A program made the translations under genes and the position numbers. A stretch of 37,320 bases of DNA from an uncultured Bacteroides sp. (GTDB lineage: Bacteria; Bacteroidota; Bacteroidia; Bacteroidales; Bacteroidaceae): the NCBI RefSeq assembly GCF_959029255.1, contig NZ_CAUFUE010000039.1, forward strand, positions 1-37,320, written 5' to 3'. The notes beneath the pieces were generated by a model. It ran no database searches. It saw only the letters and a list, made by a program, of their open reading frames with translations, and had not been told where the DNA came from. Every line of letters starts with the position of its first letter. The first letter of the stretch is position 1. Shown here one piece after another: positions 24,245-32,659 of this stretch.

Positions 24245-27200
24245 TTAGTCCCTTCTTATTTTGGTGCCTTTAATTAGTATTGCGTTTATATCCTGCTTCA
24301 TAGAATACATAAACTGCTTCATTTCCACAAGGTTGGAAGTATAGTTGGATATGTCGGACAAATGGGTTAAAGAGGTGTCTCGCATTGCTATAAGGGACTG
24401 CATCGTCTTGTCTATATTTGTCAGGCATGAAAGATTAGCCGTATGGTTGGCTATACTGTCTATACCGCTGACCATACGGTTCACATTCTCATTGATGGAA
24501 GAAGTATGAGCTTGCATCACAGCCAATCGGCCGTTGTTCTCATCCACCGAATCTTGGGAAGCGGTGGCAATACCTTTCTGTGAGGCTTTACGAGAAGATT
24601 CTGAATCAGACTCCCAACCAAAATCAGCCATCAACTTATCGCGTTCGGCAATCATGCTCTCTGTGAGTTGTTTCTGCATATCACGAAGTTTCTGCGCTTC
24701 GTCAGAAGAAAGTCCATCCTTACCATATTCAGACCAAGTATCATATAAATCCTGTATCTGGTCTTTGTATTTATTGGCAAGAAGGGACTCAAAGATTGCA
24801 TTCTGCAAATATTTCTCAAAGTTATCGGCAAAGTCTTCATTGGTGCTGTCCAAGTCAGATAACAAATCAACGTATCCACTTCTAAACTCATCAAAGCTCA
24901 TTCCGGTTACGGCTTCTTTCATCCGTTCGAGAACTTCTTTCGTCTGTTCGGCACCACTGATGATATTATCTAAGTGCTCCCGGAAATCACCGTCCAACCC
25001 AGCCCACATCTCGGGCATCTGTTCCCTTACTTTCTTCAGTTGCTCTTCAGAAGCGCCAAGCAGGGCACTGGTGATATCGTTATAGTTCCCGTTTTGGCTG
25101 ACATATTTATAAAGTTCAGGAGCATATCCGCCCAGTCCTTTGTTTTGCCTGTATGCGATGGAGTGGGAACCGGCGCTGGCGCCTGATGACGCACGGGCAC
25201 GCGCAAGATTTCGTTGTGCCTGCTGTGATTTATCTATAATATCAAGTGCTTCCTGTCCAGCTTTTAAAGCTTCACTACCGTAAGAGATATCAATATATTC
25301 TTTCTTCTTGTCTATGAGCTCATCCCAAACAGAGCTAAGGGTCTCATATTTGGCTTTCATGTCGTTATAATGGGAATAATCAGCTCCACCAAGACCAAAC
25401 GCACCGAACGTTAGTGTATCAAGAATTCCACCAATAGCACCGGCCACATTTCCAAGAATATTACTGACGAAGCCATCCAATCCTTGTTTTTGAACACCTT
25501 CGAGTACGGAAAATATAGCTCCAACGATTCCACCAATCTTGCTTTCCGTTTCAGTGAAAATATCAACAATTCCACTGGCCAGATTTCCTATCTGTGATAA
25601 AGACATTTCAGAAGAACTACCAAGCTGCGTAATGGTATCAGCCAAAGTTATCAAATTTTGTTTGGTCTTATCCGCGCTCTTGGTTACATTGGTCTCTGCA
25701 TTCTGGACATTCTTCTCGGCATTGTTTTTCTTTTTGAGGGCGGCTTCCTTCTCGGCATCAGTACCATTCTTAACAGCGTCATTGTACTCATCCTGCGCCT
25801 TCTTAAGTTCATCCTGCGCAATACGTAACGCGTCCAACTGTTCCGGCAAGTCACCAAGCAAACCGCCTTTGTCAATGATGGTACTTTGGATATTATTTAG
25901 AGACTCATCAATAACCTTTTTCTGGTCAACTGACATATTCTTGTATTCATCGGAGTTCTTGAACTCTTTCAGTTGCTTCTTGACCTGTTCAAGGGACTTC
26001 TTGGAAACCTTGCTTAAATCACCGAATACAAGCTCCCAGTTGATTTCCTGTTTGAGCTTGTCCATATTCAAAGAGGAAATCGATTCTTCCCACTCTTTCT
26101 GGAGGATATTCTTTTTCCCTAAATCGATTTCCTTGTCTATGGCATCCCTATATTTCTTGTCGATAGCTTCTTTCTTCTGGGAAAAAGTGCCATACTTCAA
26201 AAGGTACTCGTTCATGGACGCTTCACGTTGCTCCCACTCGTTAAGAACCTGTTTGGTTTTAGTATTCTCAATAATCTTATCGTGCTTAGATGTATCAACA
26301 GCGACGCCAGAAGAATTAAAAGTCCGTTTCTTGTAGCCTTTGGTTTGCTTGGCTTTCAATTCTTCTTCTGCGTCGAACTTCTCTTTCTCTGCCTGGATAT
26401 AGGAGCGGATATAATCCTGCTTGCGGCGTTCAAGTTCCTGAATTTCTTTTTCATTGTTCAATTCACGTTGAGCCTGCTCTTTCTCAAACCCGTCGGACAT
26501 GGCATCAATCTTGGATTGGGATAGTTGTTTTTCCAAATCCTCGGCTTGACGCTTGCGGTCTAATACTTGCTTGTCAAGAAGGAGAGCGTATTTCTCTTGC
26601 TGTTGACGGATGCTCTCTGCCTGATTACTTAATGAACTTCCGGTCATTCCACCTACGCTTTTGTATTTCTTTTCAGCTTCATCTTTCTTGTCAGTAAGCT
26701 CCTTCAATTTTCTTTCATACTCAATCTCGGTTAAAGAGTTATTTGTATTCAGAAAATCATCAAGTTCCTTCTTAGCTGCGAGATATGAGTTTTTATATTT
26801 TTCAATCCATTCCTTGCCTGTGTATTTTTCGGTGGAGCGAGCCTTCTGTTCAGTTTCAAGTGCATTTTTTATGGATGACAATTGCTGTTTCGAAAACTCT
26901 CCGCCAAGTTCTGTAACAATAGCAATAGTATCATCGCTACTCTTGTCAAGAGCTTTTAATGAATTATTAATTCCATCAATGACAGAAACAATATCTTCAT
27001 TCTTCATATCCTTGATGTTACCAAGAAATGAAGCCACATCATGACTGGCAACTTTAGCTTTTTGTTTGTTTACAATATCTATTTGTGCATTATATTCGTC
27101 CATTGTACCGCCCCATCTCCAAGAATCATCACTTATTCCGGGATGTTGCTTTCTAAAATTCTGAACCCTTCGTTGTAATGAATGCAGCTTTTTAACTTCT

Positions 27201-29053
27201 TCTTCAAGTATTTCAGCGTCAGACTTCTTGGCGCGGTTATTATCTTCTTCTGCAATAAGCTTCTTATATTTGAGAATATCTTTTAAGTATTCAGCTTCAG
27301 TAAGAAGATTATTCAGAACAGTAGGATATTCAGCTTTCAACGCTTCAAATGCTCGCAAGCGTTCGCCTTCTGATTTAGTACTATCATCAATGGCTTTTAC
27401 CAACTTGTCTATCTTTTCCTTGTACTCATCCTGTTTCTTCTGCTGTTCATCAATGGCTTCATTGTATAAACGAGTGGCTTTTTCTGCTTCACTCTCGGCA
27501 GTGGCAACCTTATAAACAGCAAAGGTAAGACCTGCAAATGCACCCATTACAAGAAACAAAGGATTAGCCATAAGTGTTACCCACATCCCTTTCAGAATGG
27601 TAGTTAGTTGAATAGCGGCAAGTTTCATTATATTCATTGAAGCTGTGTTCGCATGGTTCGCAACGGTATTAGCCTGAACGGTAACGATGTTCAATGCTTC
27701 GGAAGTAGATTTCTTCTTAGTTGCGGCATCATTCAACGCTTTCTGTGCAGAATTACTGGCGATAGCAGCAGAGTGTAACTCTGTACTTTTTTCGGCAAGC
27801 TGTGTTCTGTATGTGTTAGCAAGTTCGGTATTTCCCAAATCTTCAGCACGGGCAATCCAATCATCCATTCCATCAACAGCATCTTGTGCAGACTGCAACC
27901 TCTTTTCTGCGGCAGTGGCATTAAGCAGTGCATTGGCATATTCTTTTTCAGCCAAGGCATTCTGTGCTTGGAGTGAGGATATTTTCAAAGCAAGTTCTTC
28001 GCGAAGCATTGTCAATTCAGCAGCTTTGCTCTCAGTTAATCTTCCACTTGCCACTGCGGCAGCTATATCTGCATTATTTGACTCTTCCTTAACGGCAAGC
28101 AAGGATTTCAATCCTTCAATTTCAGTGTCTACTTTTAATGTCTGTTCAGCATCTTGCAATGCAGCGGTAGCCATAACGGCAGCCTTATACGTTCCATAAG
28201 CAACAGCAGCAGATTCTATAGCAATAGCAACTTCCTGCCAATGTTCAACGAGATAAGAGACGCTTGATAGCGAACCATTGATAACGCTTTCATTTTCCTT
28301 ACCAATCTGATTGAACATGGTAGATATAGCATCCTCTATATTGCTTATCTGCCCGGTGATGGTTTTTGATTGAGCTTCCATCAGTCCACCAAACTTACCG
28401 CCATCATTAGTCATGGCTTCAATGGCTTTCTGAACTTCAGGGAAACCTACCTTACCGGCAGTAACCAATTCGCTGACCTTATCTTTTGCAACTCCAAACT
28501 GTTTTGCTAATTCATCGGCAAGTGGAATACCGCGACCTTGGAATTGGCGTAGGTCCTGCGTGAATAGCCTACCTTGCGTCATAGTAGTTCCATACAGCCA
28601 AACAAGGTCATTCAATGGTATGGAAAGACCGGCTGCAATATCGCCCAATCTGACAAGAGTTCCATTTACATCTTCTGCGGCTGTGCCGTAAGCGAGTAAC
28701 TGTTTGGCACCATTGGCAACACCTTGTAAGTCAAATGGGGTGATAGCGGCAGTTTTAACTAATTGAGACATTAATGTATCTGCCTGTTCTTTGCTGCCAA
28801 GCATAGTATTGAAAGCAACTTCCAATTGCTGGAACTCACCACGTACACGGGTGATGTCGCTTACGAGTTGTTTAGCTCCTAAACTGACACCAAATGCAGC
28901 AGCAGCGGTAGTCATACGACCGAACATTTGTTCAATGCTCATTCCGCTATCTTCAATTTGTTTGGATGTGGAGCGGATTCCATTCCGTGATTCCTCCAGC
29001 TTATGAAGAAGATTTGAATTATCTCCTGTTATATCAAAATGCAATCCTGCCAT
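24245..29053 (-). CDS. Phage tail tape measure protein
   Basis: At 1602 residues this is the longest gene of the island. The N-terminus matches TP901-type tape measures: RGEFQQLEVAFNTMLGSKEQ, then ITPFDLQGVANGAKQLLAYG and GRLFTQDLRQFQGRGIPLA. A hydrophobic segment (ANPLFLVMGAFAGLTFAVY) lies near residues 490-515. Long Lys/Glu-rich coiled coils fill about 540-1150, and a glycine/alanine-rich membrane-active stretch sits near 1160-1230. By the usual ruler relation (about 0.15 nm per residue) the tail would be of the order of 200 nm or more. The gene is intact, with no frameshift, which argues against general decay of the tail module. Confidence 0.95.
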   Translation of the reverse strand: MAGLHFDITGDNSNLLHKLEESRNGIRSTSKQIEDSGMSIEQMFGRMTTAAAAFGVSLGAKQLVSDITRVRGEFQQLEVAFNTMLGSKEQADTLMSQLVKTAAITPFDLQGVANGAKQLLAYGTAAEDVNGTLVRLGDIAAGLSIPLNDLVWLYGTTMTQGRLFTQDLRQFQGRGIPLADELAKQFGVAKDKVSELVTAGKVGFPEVQKAIEAMTNDGGKFGGLMEAQSKTITGQISNIEDAISTMFNQIGKENESVINGSLSSVSYLVEHWQEVAIAIESAAVAYGTYKAAVMATAALQDAEQTLKVDTEIEGLKSLLAVKEESNNADIAAAVASGRLTESKAAELTMLREELALKISSLQAQNALAEKEYANALLNATAAEKRLQSAQDAVDGMDDWIARAEDLGNTELANTYRTQLAEKSTELHSAAIASNSAQKALNDAATKKKSTSEALNIVTVQANTVANHANTASMNIMKLAAIQLTTILKGMWVTLMANPLFLVMGAFAGLTFAVYKVATAESEAEKATRLYNEAIDEQQKKQDEYKEKIDKLVKAIDDSTKSEGERLRAFEALKAEYPTVLNNLLTEAEYLKDILKYKKLIAEEDNNRAKKSDAEILEEEVKKLHSLQRRVQNFRKQHPGISDDSWRWGGTMDEYNAQIDIVNKQKAKVASHDVASFLGNIKDMKNEDIVSVIDGINNSLKALDKSSDDTIAIVTELGGEFSKQQLSSIKNALETEQKARSTEKYTGKEWIEKYKNSYLAAKKELDDFLNTNNSLTEIEYERKLKELTDKKDEAEKKYKSVGGMTGSSLSNQAESIRQQQEKYALLLDKQVLDRKRQAEDLEKQLSQSKIDAMSDGFEKEQAQRELNNEKEIQELERRKQDYIRSYIQAEKEKFDAEEELKAKQTKGYKKRTFNSSGVAVDTSKHDKIIENTKTKQVLNEWEQREASMNEYLLKYGTFSQKKEAIDKKYRDAIDKEIDLGKKNILQKEWEESISSLNMDKLKQEINWELVFGDLSKVSKKSLEQVKKQLKEFKNSDEYKNMSVDQKKVIDESLNNIQSTIIDKGGLLGDLPEQLDALRIAQDELKKAQDEYNDAVKNGTDAEKEAALKKKNNAEKNVQNAETNVTKSADKTKQNLITLADTITQLGSSSEMSLSQIGNLASGIVDIFTETESKIGGIVGAIFSVLEGVQKQGLDGFVSNILGNVAGAIGGILDTLTFGAFGLGGADYSHYNDMKAKYETLSSVWDELIDKKKEYIDISYGSEALKAGQEALDIIDKSQQAQRNLARARASSGASAGSHSIAYRQNKGLGGYAPELYKYVSQNGNYNDITSALLGASEEQLKKVREQMPEMWAGLDGDFREHLDNIISGAEQTKEVLERMKEAVTGMSFDEFRSGYVDLLSDLDSTNEDFADNFEKYLQNAIFESLLANKYKDQIQDLYDTWSEYGKDGLSSDEAQKLRDMQKQLTESMIAERDKLMADFGWESDSESSRKASQKGIATASQDSVDENNGRLAVMQAHTSSINENVNRMVSGIDSIANHTANLSCLTNIDKTMQSLIAMRDTSLTHLSDISNYTSNLVEMKQFMYSMKQDINAILIKGTKIRRD

Positions 29054-29120
29054 AGTCTTTTCGATTTATTGAGTATCATGCTGCATCACATGATTATGGT
29101 CTGTTTTTCTTGTCGTAAAA

Positions 29121-29186
29121 TTATAAGTCCCGTGATTTTTCTGACAAATCAATAAAAAACTGTTCTATTTGTAATATTTCAATCAC
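29121..29186 (-). CDS. Possible 21-residue ORF overlapping the tail chaperone stop
   Basis: A GTG at 29186 lies inside the chaperone's last codons (GGTGATTGA) and opens a short frame, VIEILQIEQFFIDLSEKSRD plus one residue, before TAA at 29121. Many siphophages express a second chaperone here by frameshift or overlap. This frame is very short and no slippery heptamer is obvious, so it may be a remnant or chance. Confidence 0.25.
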   Translation of the reverse strand: MIEILQIEQFFIDLSEKSRDL

Positions 29187-29889
29187 CAAGAATCTTATTG
29201 ATTAGTTCTTCATTTTTGGGGTCGTCGGCATTAATGTATTCTTTATTATCAAAGATATTCAACTGCTTTCTTTCTTCTGTGCTCAAATAGATGGTATTGA
29301 TAGCATCTGCCATCAGCATTCTAAGATTGGTGTGGCTGATACCCCATACCACATAGTCCATCGTCCAGCCGTAACGTTGACAGGCAAAATCAATCAATGT
29401 TCCATACACACTGTTACCACCAAAGGTAATACTTCCGTTATCTTTCTTTATGTCTGCAATGCGCTTTCGCTCCTTTCGCTCCTTGTCTATGCCGAAGTGA
29501 TTGATATAAGTTTCCAAATTATCACTAGTCAATATAAGCACAAGCAATGTAGCGAGTTCTTCCAAATCCAAGTTTTTACAGAAGAAATCATCACGTTCGG
29601 CAATCTTGGTGTTGTTGAATATATCTTTCTTCCTGTTGAATGTGCTATATGATAATATCCGGCAGACAATATCTTTTTTTGTATTGCATAGTCTTATAGC
29701 TTCCATATAAGGATTGGTAGCTACAATCTGCTGGTTGGCATCCAATTCTTTGAATAACCTTGCAAGCAGATAGGTTTTCCCAAGTGTCGGAGGATAAATA
29801 AAAAAAGACCGACTACCTATGTTAAAACCAACAGGTCTTTCCATAACGGAATCGGCAATATCCATTTCTATGCGTTCTTTATTTTCCAT
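29179..29889 (-). CDS. Tail assembly chaperone-like protein
   Basis: The 236-residue cytoplasmic protein lies between the tail tube and tape measure genes, the position of tail assembly chaperones. It is helix-rich, with PTLGKTYLLARLFKEL near the start and FACQRYGWTMDYVVWGISHT near residues 165-185, a segment typical of these chaperones in Bacteroides phages. Chaperones of this kind coat the tape measure before tube polymerisation and are absent from the particle. No membrane segment or enzyme motif is seen. Confidence 0.65.
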   Translation of the reverse strand: MENKERIEMDIADSVMERPVGFNIGSRSFFIYPPTLGKTYLLARLFKELDANQQIVATNPYMEAIRLCNTKKDIVCRILSYSTFNRKKDIFNNTKIAERDDFFCKNLDLEELATLLVLILTSDNLETYINHFGIDKERKERKRIADIKKDNGSITFGGNSVYGTLIDFACQRYGWTMDYVVWGISHTNLRMLMADAINTIYLSTEERKQLNIFDNKEYINADDPKNEELINKILGD

Positions 29890-29920
29890 AACAAATAAGT
29901 ATTAGAGCGGAATAATGGAT

Positions 29921-30034
29921 TCAAACCATTGCTTTATACTTGGATAGCATACGTGCTGTCACTACACCAATTCCGCATGATACAGGCTTATCCTCCAACC
30001 TGTAAAGGGCGTCTTTCCGCTTGTCAATTATCAT
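29921..30034 (-). CDS. Small protein between tail tube and chaperone genes
   Basis: An ATG at 30034, ten bases after the tail-tube stop, opens a 37-residue frame (MIIDKRKDALYRLEDKPVSC, then GIGVVTARMLSKYKAMV) ending at TGA 29921. The tight fit in the operon and the basic, helical composition make it plausible. No family is recognised. Confidence 0.45.
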   Translation of the reverse strand: MIIDKRKDALYRLEDKPVSCGIGVVTARMLSKYKAMV

Positions 30035-30043
30035 ATTGAAAAC

Positions 30044-30730
30044 TTATCCACTGGTAGTGGCAGTATATTTGGCGACAACCTCCACAACTCCACCTTCTTT
30101 GATTGTGGCAGAAGTTTGGGTAGGTTTCGTTTTACCAGCCACATCCTTGTATTGGATTGTGACAGAACCTTTCGGTGCGGTTATTTGCACACCGCTATTA
30201 TGCCAGTCTGTTTCAGTCGATAACTTCCATGCGCCAGCACCACCATCATCGGAGATGACTACTTTAAGGCTGCCGGCACCATTAAAATTTACGACTTCAT
30301 GTTTTACTTGATTCCCAGATGCAGGTTTCAATACATCAACAGTGTACTTTATCTTAGTACCGTTTTCAGCATCCCACGTATCTTCTGCGGATAAAACGCA
30401 TCTGTCAATAACAACCCCTTTGAGGTTTTTTTCTTCGGGTTGAAGTTTCACGGCGTACTCGCCTTCAATAACTCCGTCAACATCCTCAACAGGCTTATCA
30501 CGACCTTCACCAATTCTGATTTCAAACTCCATAGCATAGGTGTTGGCGTTGTATTTAACAGCTTCATTCTCTCCGCCTTCAATCTTGGCTTCCTTCTTTG
30601 TCCCTTTTGTAGGTGTCAACTTCGTTGAATTTTCAACAGGAGTAGGAATATCAATCCATGTGGTAGGTGCGGCACCATTTGCGCCCAACTTACCGATTTT
30701 AATTGTGGGTTTCCCCCATGTCAGTTGCAT
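30044..30730 (-). CDS. Major tail (tube) protein with Ig-like C-terminus
   Basis: The 228-residue protein starts MQLTWGKPTIKIGKLG. It has a tail-tube-like beta core (TKGTKKEAKIEGGENEAVKY, YAMEFEIRIGEG, GVIEGEYAVKLQPE) and a C-terminal Ig-like or beta-sandwich domain (about 140-228; GSVTIQYKDVAGKTKPTQTS). It precedes the tail chaperone and tape measure, as expected for the tube subunit of a non-contractile tail. No sheath gene accompanies it. It is the first structural gene of the late operon; no head gene lies upstream. Confidence 0.75.
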   Translation of the reverse strand: MQLTWGKPTIKIGKLGANGAAPTTWIDIPTPVENSTKLTPTKGTKKEAKIEGGENEAVKYNANTYAMEFEIRIGEGRDKPVEDVDGVIEGEYAVKLQPEEKNLKGVVIDRCVLSAEDTWDAENGTKIKYTVDVLKPASGNQVKHEVVNFNGAGSLKVVISDDGGAGAWKLSTETDWHNSGVQITAPKGSVTIQYKDVAGKTKPTQTSATIKEGGVVEVVAKYTATTSG

Positions 30731-30887
30731 AATCTGTTATTCATTTACTTGTTTATACAATAAGATTACAGATGGCTTATAATAGTCTTATTATCAACTG
30801 TATATAATGTATTTATCTGTCGTGTAGTAACAAAATGGTATCATTCTTTTATTAGATAGCACTTTAACACACTTTATATTTTAAATA
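30731..30887. other. Leader of the tail operon
   Basis: No ORF is present. An AATAAGA/TCTTATT inverted pair (about 30759-30794) could be an operator or hairpin. A late promoter should lie here, but no clear TAnnTTTG element was found on the minus strand, so late transcription may need a phage activator. Confidence 0.35.
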
Positions 30888-30925
30888 AAAGCCGGACGTA
30901 CTTTTTATTGAGTAAGCCCGGCTTT
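30888..30925 (-). terminator. Terminator of the early operon
   Basis: An 8-bp stem (30918-30925 with 30888-30895; AAAGCCGG/CCGGCTTT) encloses a 22-base loop and is followed on the minus strand by TTTATTT. It ends the leftward early transcript directly after the hairpin array. Confidence 0.6.
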
Positions 30926-30930
30926 AAGTG

Positions 30931-31028
30931 CTGTATATCTTCATACAGAAGTATTTCGTACTATGTAGCTTCACATAGTTTGGGTATTCGGCTTCTTCAC
31001 CGAAACAGTGCCGTATTACTTCATACGG
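30931..31028 (-). ncRNA. Array of four GAAG-loop hairpins in the early 3' UTR
   Basis: Read on the minus strand, four hairpins follow one another: 31011-31028 (loop GAAGTA), 30987-31004 (GAAGAA), 30960-30979 (GAAGCT) and 30931-30948 (GAAGAT). Each has a 6- or 7-bp stem closed by T-A or T-G and exactly a 6-base loop of pattern GAAGNN. The stem sequences all differ, while spacers are 6, 7 and 11 bases. The T-G closing pair of the second hairpin pairs only in minus-strand RNA. The stop codon of the gene at 31021 lies in the first loop. This looks like a selected RNA structure; its binding partner is unknown. Confidence 0.7.
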
Positions 31029-31353
31029 GTTTATTCTCTGTTATCTCAAAGATGGCTTTGTTTAGAATACCTAGCTGGACGTTATTTCTCAATATTATTT
31101 GTGCTGCTTCTATAAAGTTACCAACACAACTTACATTTGACCTCTTTGCATCGTTGCATTCATCAGAGTTAAGCAGATAAAAAGCAAGCACTTCTTGCAT
31201 CGCTGTAAAGTCAAAGCCAAGCCCTAATATACCGTCTAAAGCATCAAAAGAATAGGTTAATACGTTTCGATAAATTTCATTATCAGTTAGGTTCTCACTT
31301 AAATACTGTTTGCAGTCATTTACGACTGTTTCTTTAAAATCAAGTTCATTCAT
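31021..31353 (-). CDS. Unknown small early protein (110 aa)
   Basis: This acidic, soluble, helix-rich protein has segments such as TYSFDALDGILGLGFDFTAM and FIEAAQIILRNNVQLGIL. No family is recognised. It is the last gene of the leftward early operon; its start overlaps the end of the 89-residue gene by 8 bases. Its stop codon is formed inside the first hairpin of the GAAG array, so translation termination and that structure interfere directly. Confidence 0.65.
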   Translation of the reverse strand: MNELDFKETVVNDCKQYLSENLTDNEIYRNVLTYSFDALDGILGLGFDFTAMQEVLAFYLLNSDECNDAKRSNVSCVGNFIEAAQIILRNNVQLGILNKAIFEITENKPV

Positions 31354-31615
31354 TGTTTATCGCTTTACATGGTTGTTTACTGTCTGCGTAGTCGGTTAAT
31401 CTAATGTGCATATCTAAGCCTATTGCTGTTGATGCATGCAATAATAAGTCACATAAGCAATCGTCTATTTCGAGCATTCTCATTTTGACGGCATTGTCAA
31501 TATCTTCACTGTTTACTAACACATGAGATATACTTTTGGCTTCTGTTATAAGTTCTACTAACCGCCAATAGTCAGCAGATACCATTTTCTCTATTTCAAT
31601 ACTTTCAATTTTCAT
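31346..31615 (-). CDS. Unknown small early protein (89 aa)
   Basis: This acidic soluble protein of 89 residues has a Ser/Glu-rich helical middle (DYWRLVELITEAKSISHVLV). No family is recognised. It overlaps its upstream neighbour by 4 bases (ATGA) and its downstream neighbour by 8, which supports a real, translationally coupled gene. Confidence 0.6.
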   Translation of the reverse strand: MKIESIEIEKMVSADYWRLVELITEAKSISHVLVNSEDIDNAVKMRMLEIDDCLCDLLLHASTAIGLDMHIRLTDYADSKQPCKAINNE

Positions 31616-31836
31616 TTCTTCGTATCTTTCTTTTTAGGGGTATATATTTTTAATATCACTTTCAATTCTTTATCACTTATTTGCTCGCATTGCTTTTCTT
31701 TTATGAATGCCAAGAATTTGCGTGCCAGTCCTTGTGTAGCTATGAAGGCATAGGCTTGATTTCGTTGATACATCATAGCCTCAACACCCTTAATTGTTTG
31801 CAGGGCTTTCTTTTCTGCTTCTTTCGGTTCACTCAT
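31612..31836 (-). CDS. Unknown small basic early protein (74 aa)
   Basis: The ATG at 31836 is preferred over one at 31845 because it overlaps the stop of the upstream 50-residue frame as ATGA. The protein is basic and helical (EAEKKALQTIKGVEAMMYQR), with a Lys-rich end that suggests nucleic-acid contact. No family is recognised. Confidence 0.6.
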   Translation of the reverse strand: MSEPKEAEKKALQTIKGVEAMMYQRNQAYAFIATQGLARKFLAFIKEKQCEQISDKELKVILKIYTPKKKDTKK

Positions 31837-31985
31837 AAAGCGCACATATTTGAGGTTAGCAATATTTCATCTAAAAGCAAATCGACAATCTCGGCTTTAC
31901 TCATGCACCCATATTCGGGCACATGATAGCCATTATACGCTAAAACTCTGTTTAGTTCTTTGTGTAGCTCATTTATCGTCTTCAT
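31833..31985 (-). CDS. Unknown small early protein (50 aa)
   Basis: A 50-residue frame starts at ATG 31985 (MKTINELHKELNRVLAYNGY, then a segment ending ILLTSNMCAL). It overlaps its downstream gene by 4 bases and its upstream gene by 17. The overlaps and the amphipathic helices make it a likely gene. No family is recognised. Confidence 0.5.
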   Translation of the reverse strand: MKTINELHKELNRVLAYNGYHVPEYGCMSKAEIVDLLLDEILLTSNMCAL

Positions 31986-32121
31986 AAAATAAATTCAATT
32001 TACAGCAAGCAAAGTATGTCATTGCAAGCCCGGTTATGTTACTGATACAATATTCGCTTTTGGTAGCCAGTAGTAAGGTGATACCTACTACCAGCAATGT
32101 TATATTCATAGCATTATTCAT
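31969..32121 (-). CDS. Small hydrophobic early protein (50 aa)
   Basis: The start ATG at 32121 lies inside the end of the 84-residue gene (GATGAATAA). The product has an N-terminal hydrophobic segment (ITLLVVGITLLLA) and a Cys pair (TYFACCKLN), so it is probably a single-span membrane peptide. No family is recognised. Confidence 0.5.
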   Translation of the reverse strand: MNNAMNITLLVVGITLLLATKSEYCISNITGLAMTYFACCKLNLFYEDDK

Positions 32122-32368
32122 CTTTATAGTCTATCATTTTATCTGCTTCATCAAATACCTTATCAGCTAACAATGCCCCGGCAAACTCGCCAATTTGTCC
32201 TATAACATGAGCTATAGTGTCGTATAGTTCTTCAAGTTGACCTTCAGCAAATCTTTTTGTTTTCAGCGAATTTTCTTCTTTGATAACTTTGCCTATCTCG
32301 GCTCTCAACTCGGCTGCTGCTCTCATTGCATTGCCCAATGTTTCATTTACTTCTAATGCGAAATACAT
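32114..32368 (-). CDS. Unknown early protein (84 aa)
   Basis: This acidic helical protein (MYFALEVNETLGNAMRAAAE, IAHVIGQIGEFAGALL) suggests a small coiled-coil dimer. A GGTGGGTA/TACCCACC hairpin lies in the leader (about 32383-32409), just before its start. It is the first of a run of overlapping small genes. No family is recognised. Confidence 0.6.
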   Translation of the reverse strand: MYFALEVNETLGNAMRAAAELRAEIGKVIKEENSLKTKRFAEGQLEELYDTIAHVIGQIGEFAGALLADKVFDEADKMIDYKDE

Positions 32369-32430
32369 TGATTATATTTTTGTGGTGGGTACGGTTGAAA
32401 CATACCCACCGGGTTAATTATCGTTTTAAT

Positions 32431-32646
32431 TCATTTTGCCCACCTTAAAGAAGCGAACTTCACGCAATCGTAGGCATTGCAGAACCATCTACCATTTTGC
32501 CGCTTTGCATCTTTCTTCTCTGCACGAATAACACCTTTGCCTACAAGGTCAAATAAACGGCTTCTGCTACCTACTATCTTTTCTGCTTCACGTTGGCTGA
32601 ATGTTATGTTGTTCAGTGCTATTTTTAATATTTCTTCGTTTACCAT
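32431..32646 (-). CDS. Small putative DNA-binding early protein (71 aa)
   Basis: The 71-residue basic protein (ITFSQREAEKIVGSRSRLFD, VIRAEKKDAKRQNGRWFCNA) has the size and pattern of excisionase-like winged-helix proteins: a short helix-turn-helix, then a beta wing ending in a Trp-Phe-Cys segment. A role in excision or early gene control is inferred. The alternative is a generic unknown phage protein. Confidence 0.5.
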   Translation of the reverse strand: MVNEEILKIALNNITFSQREAEKIVGSRSRLFDLVGKGVIRAEKKDAKRQNGRWFCNAYDCVKFASLRWAK

Positions 32647-32659
32647 ATCATTTGCTTCA

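Noticed and set aside
14488..30730. Contractile injection system (eCIS or T6SS) suggested by the VDNRP motif
   Set aside because: No sheath, baseplate wedge, spike or AAA+ ATPase gene is present; the tail order and proteins are those of a non-contractile siphophage tail.
30931..31028. Hairpin array as a CRISPR array or tRNA cluster
   Set aside because: Stem sequences differ in each unit and spacers are only 6-11 bases, so it is neither; only the loops and fold are shared.
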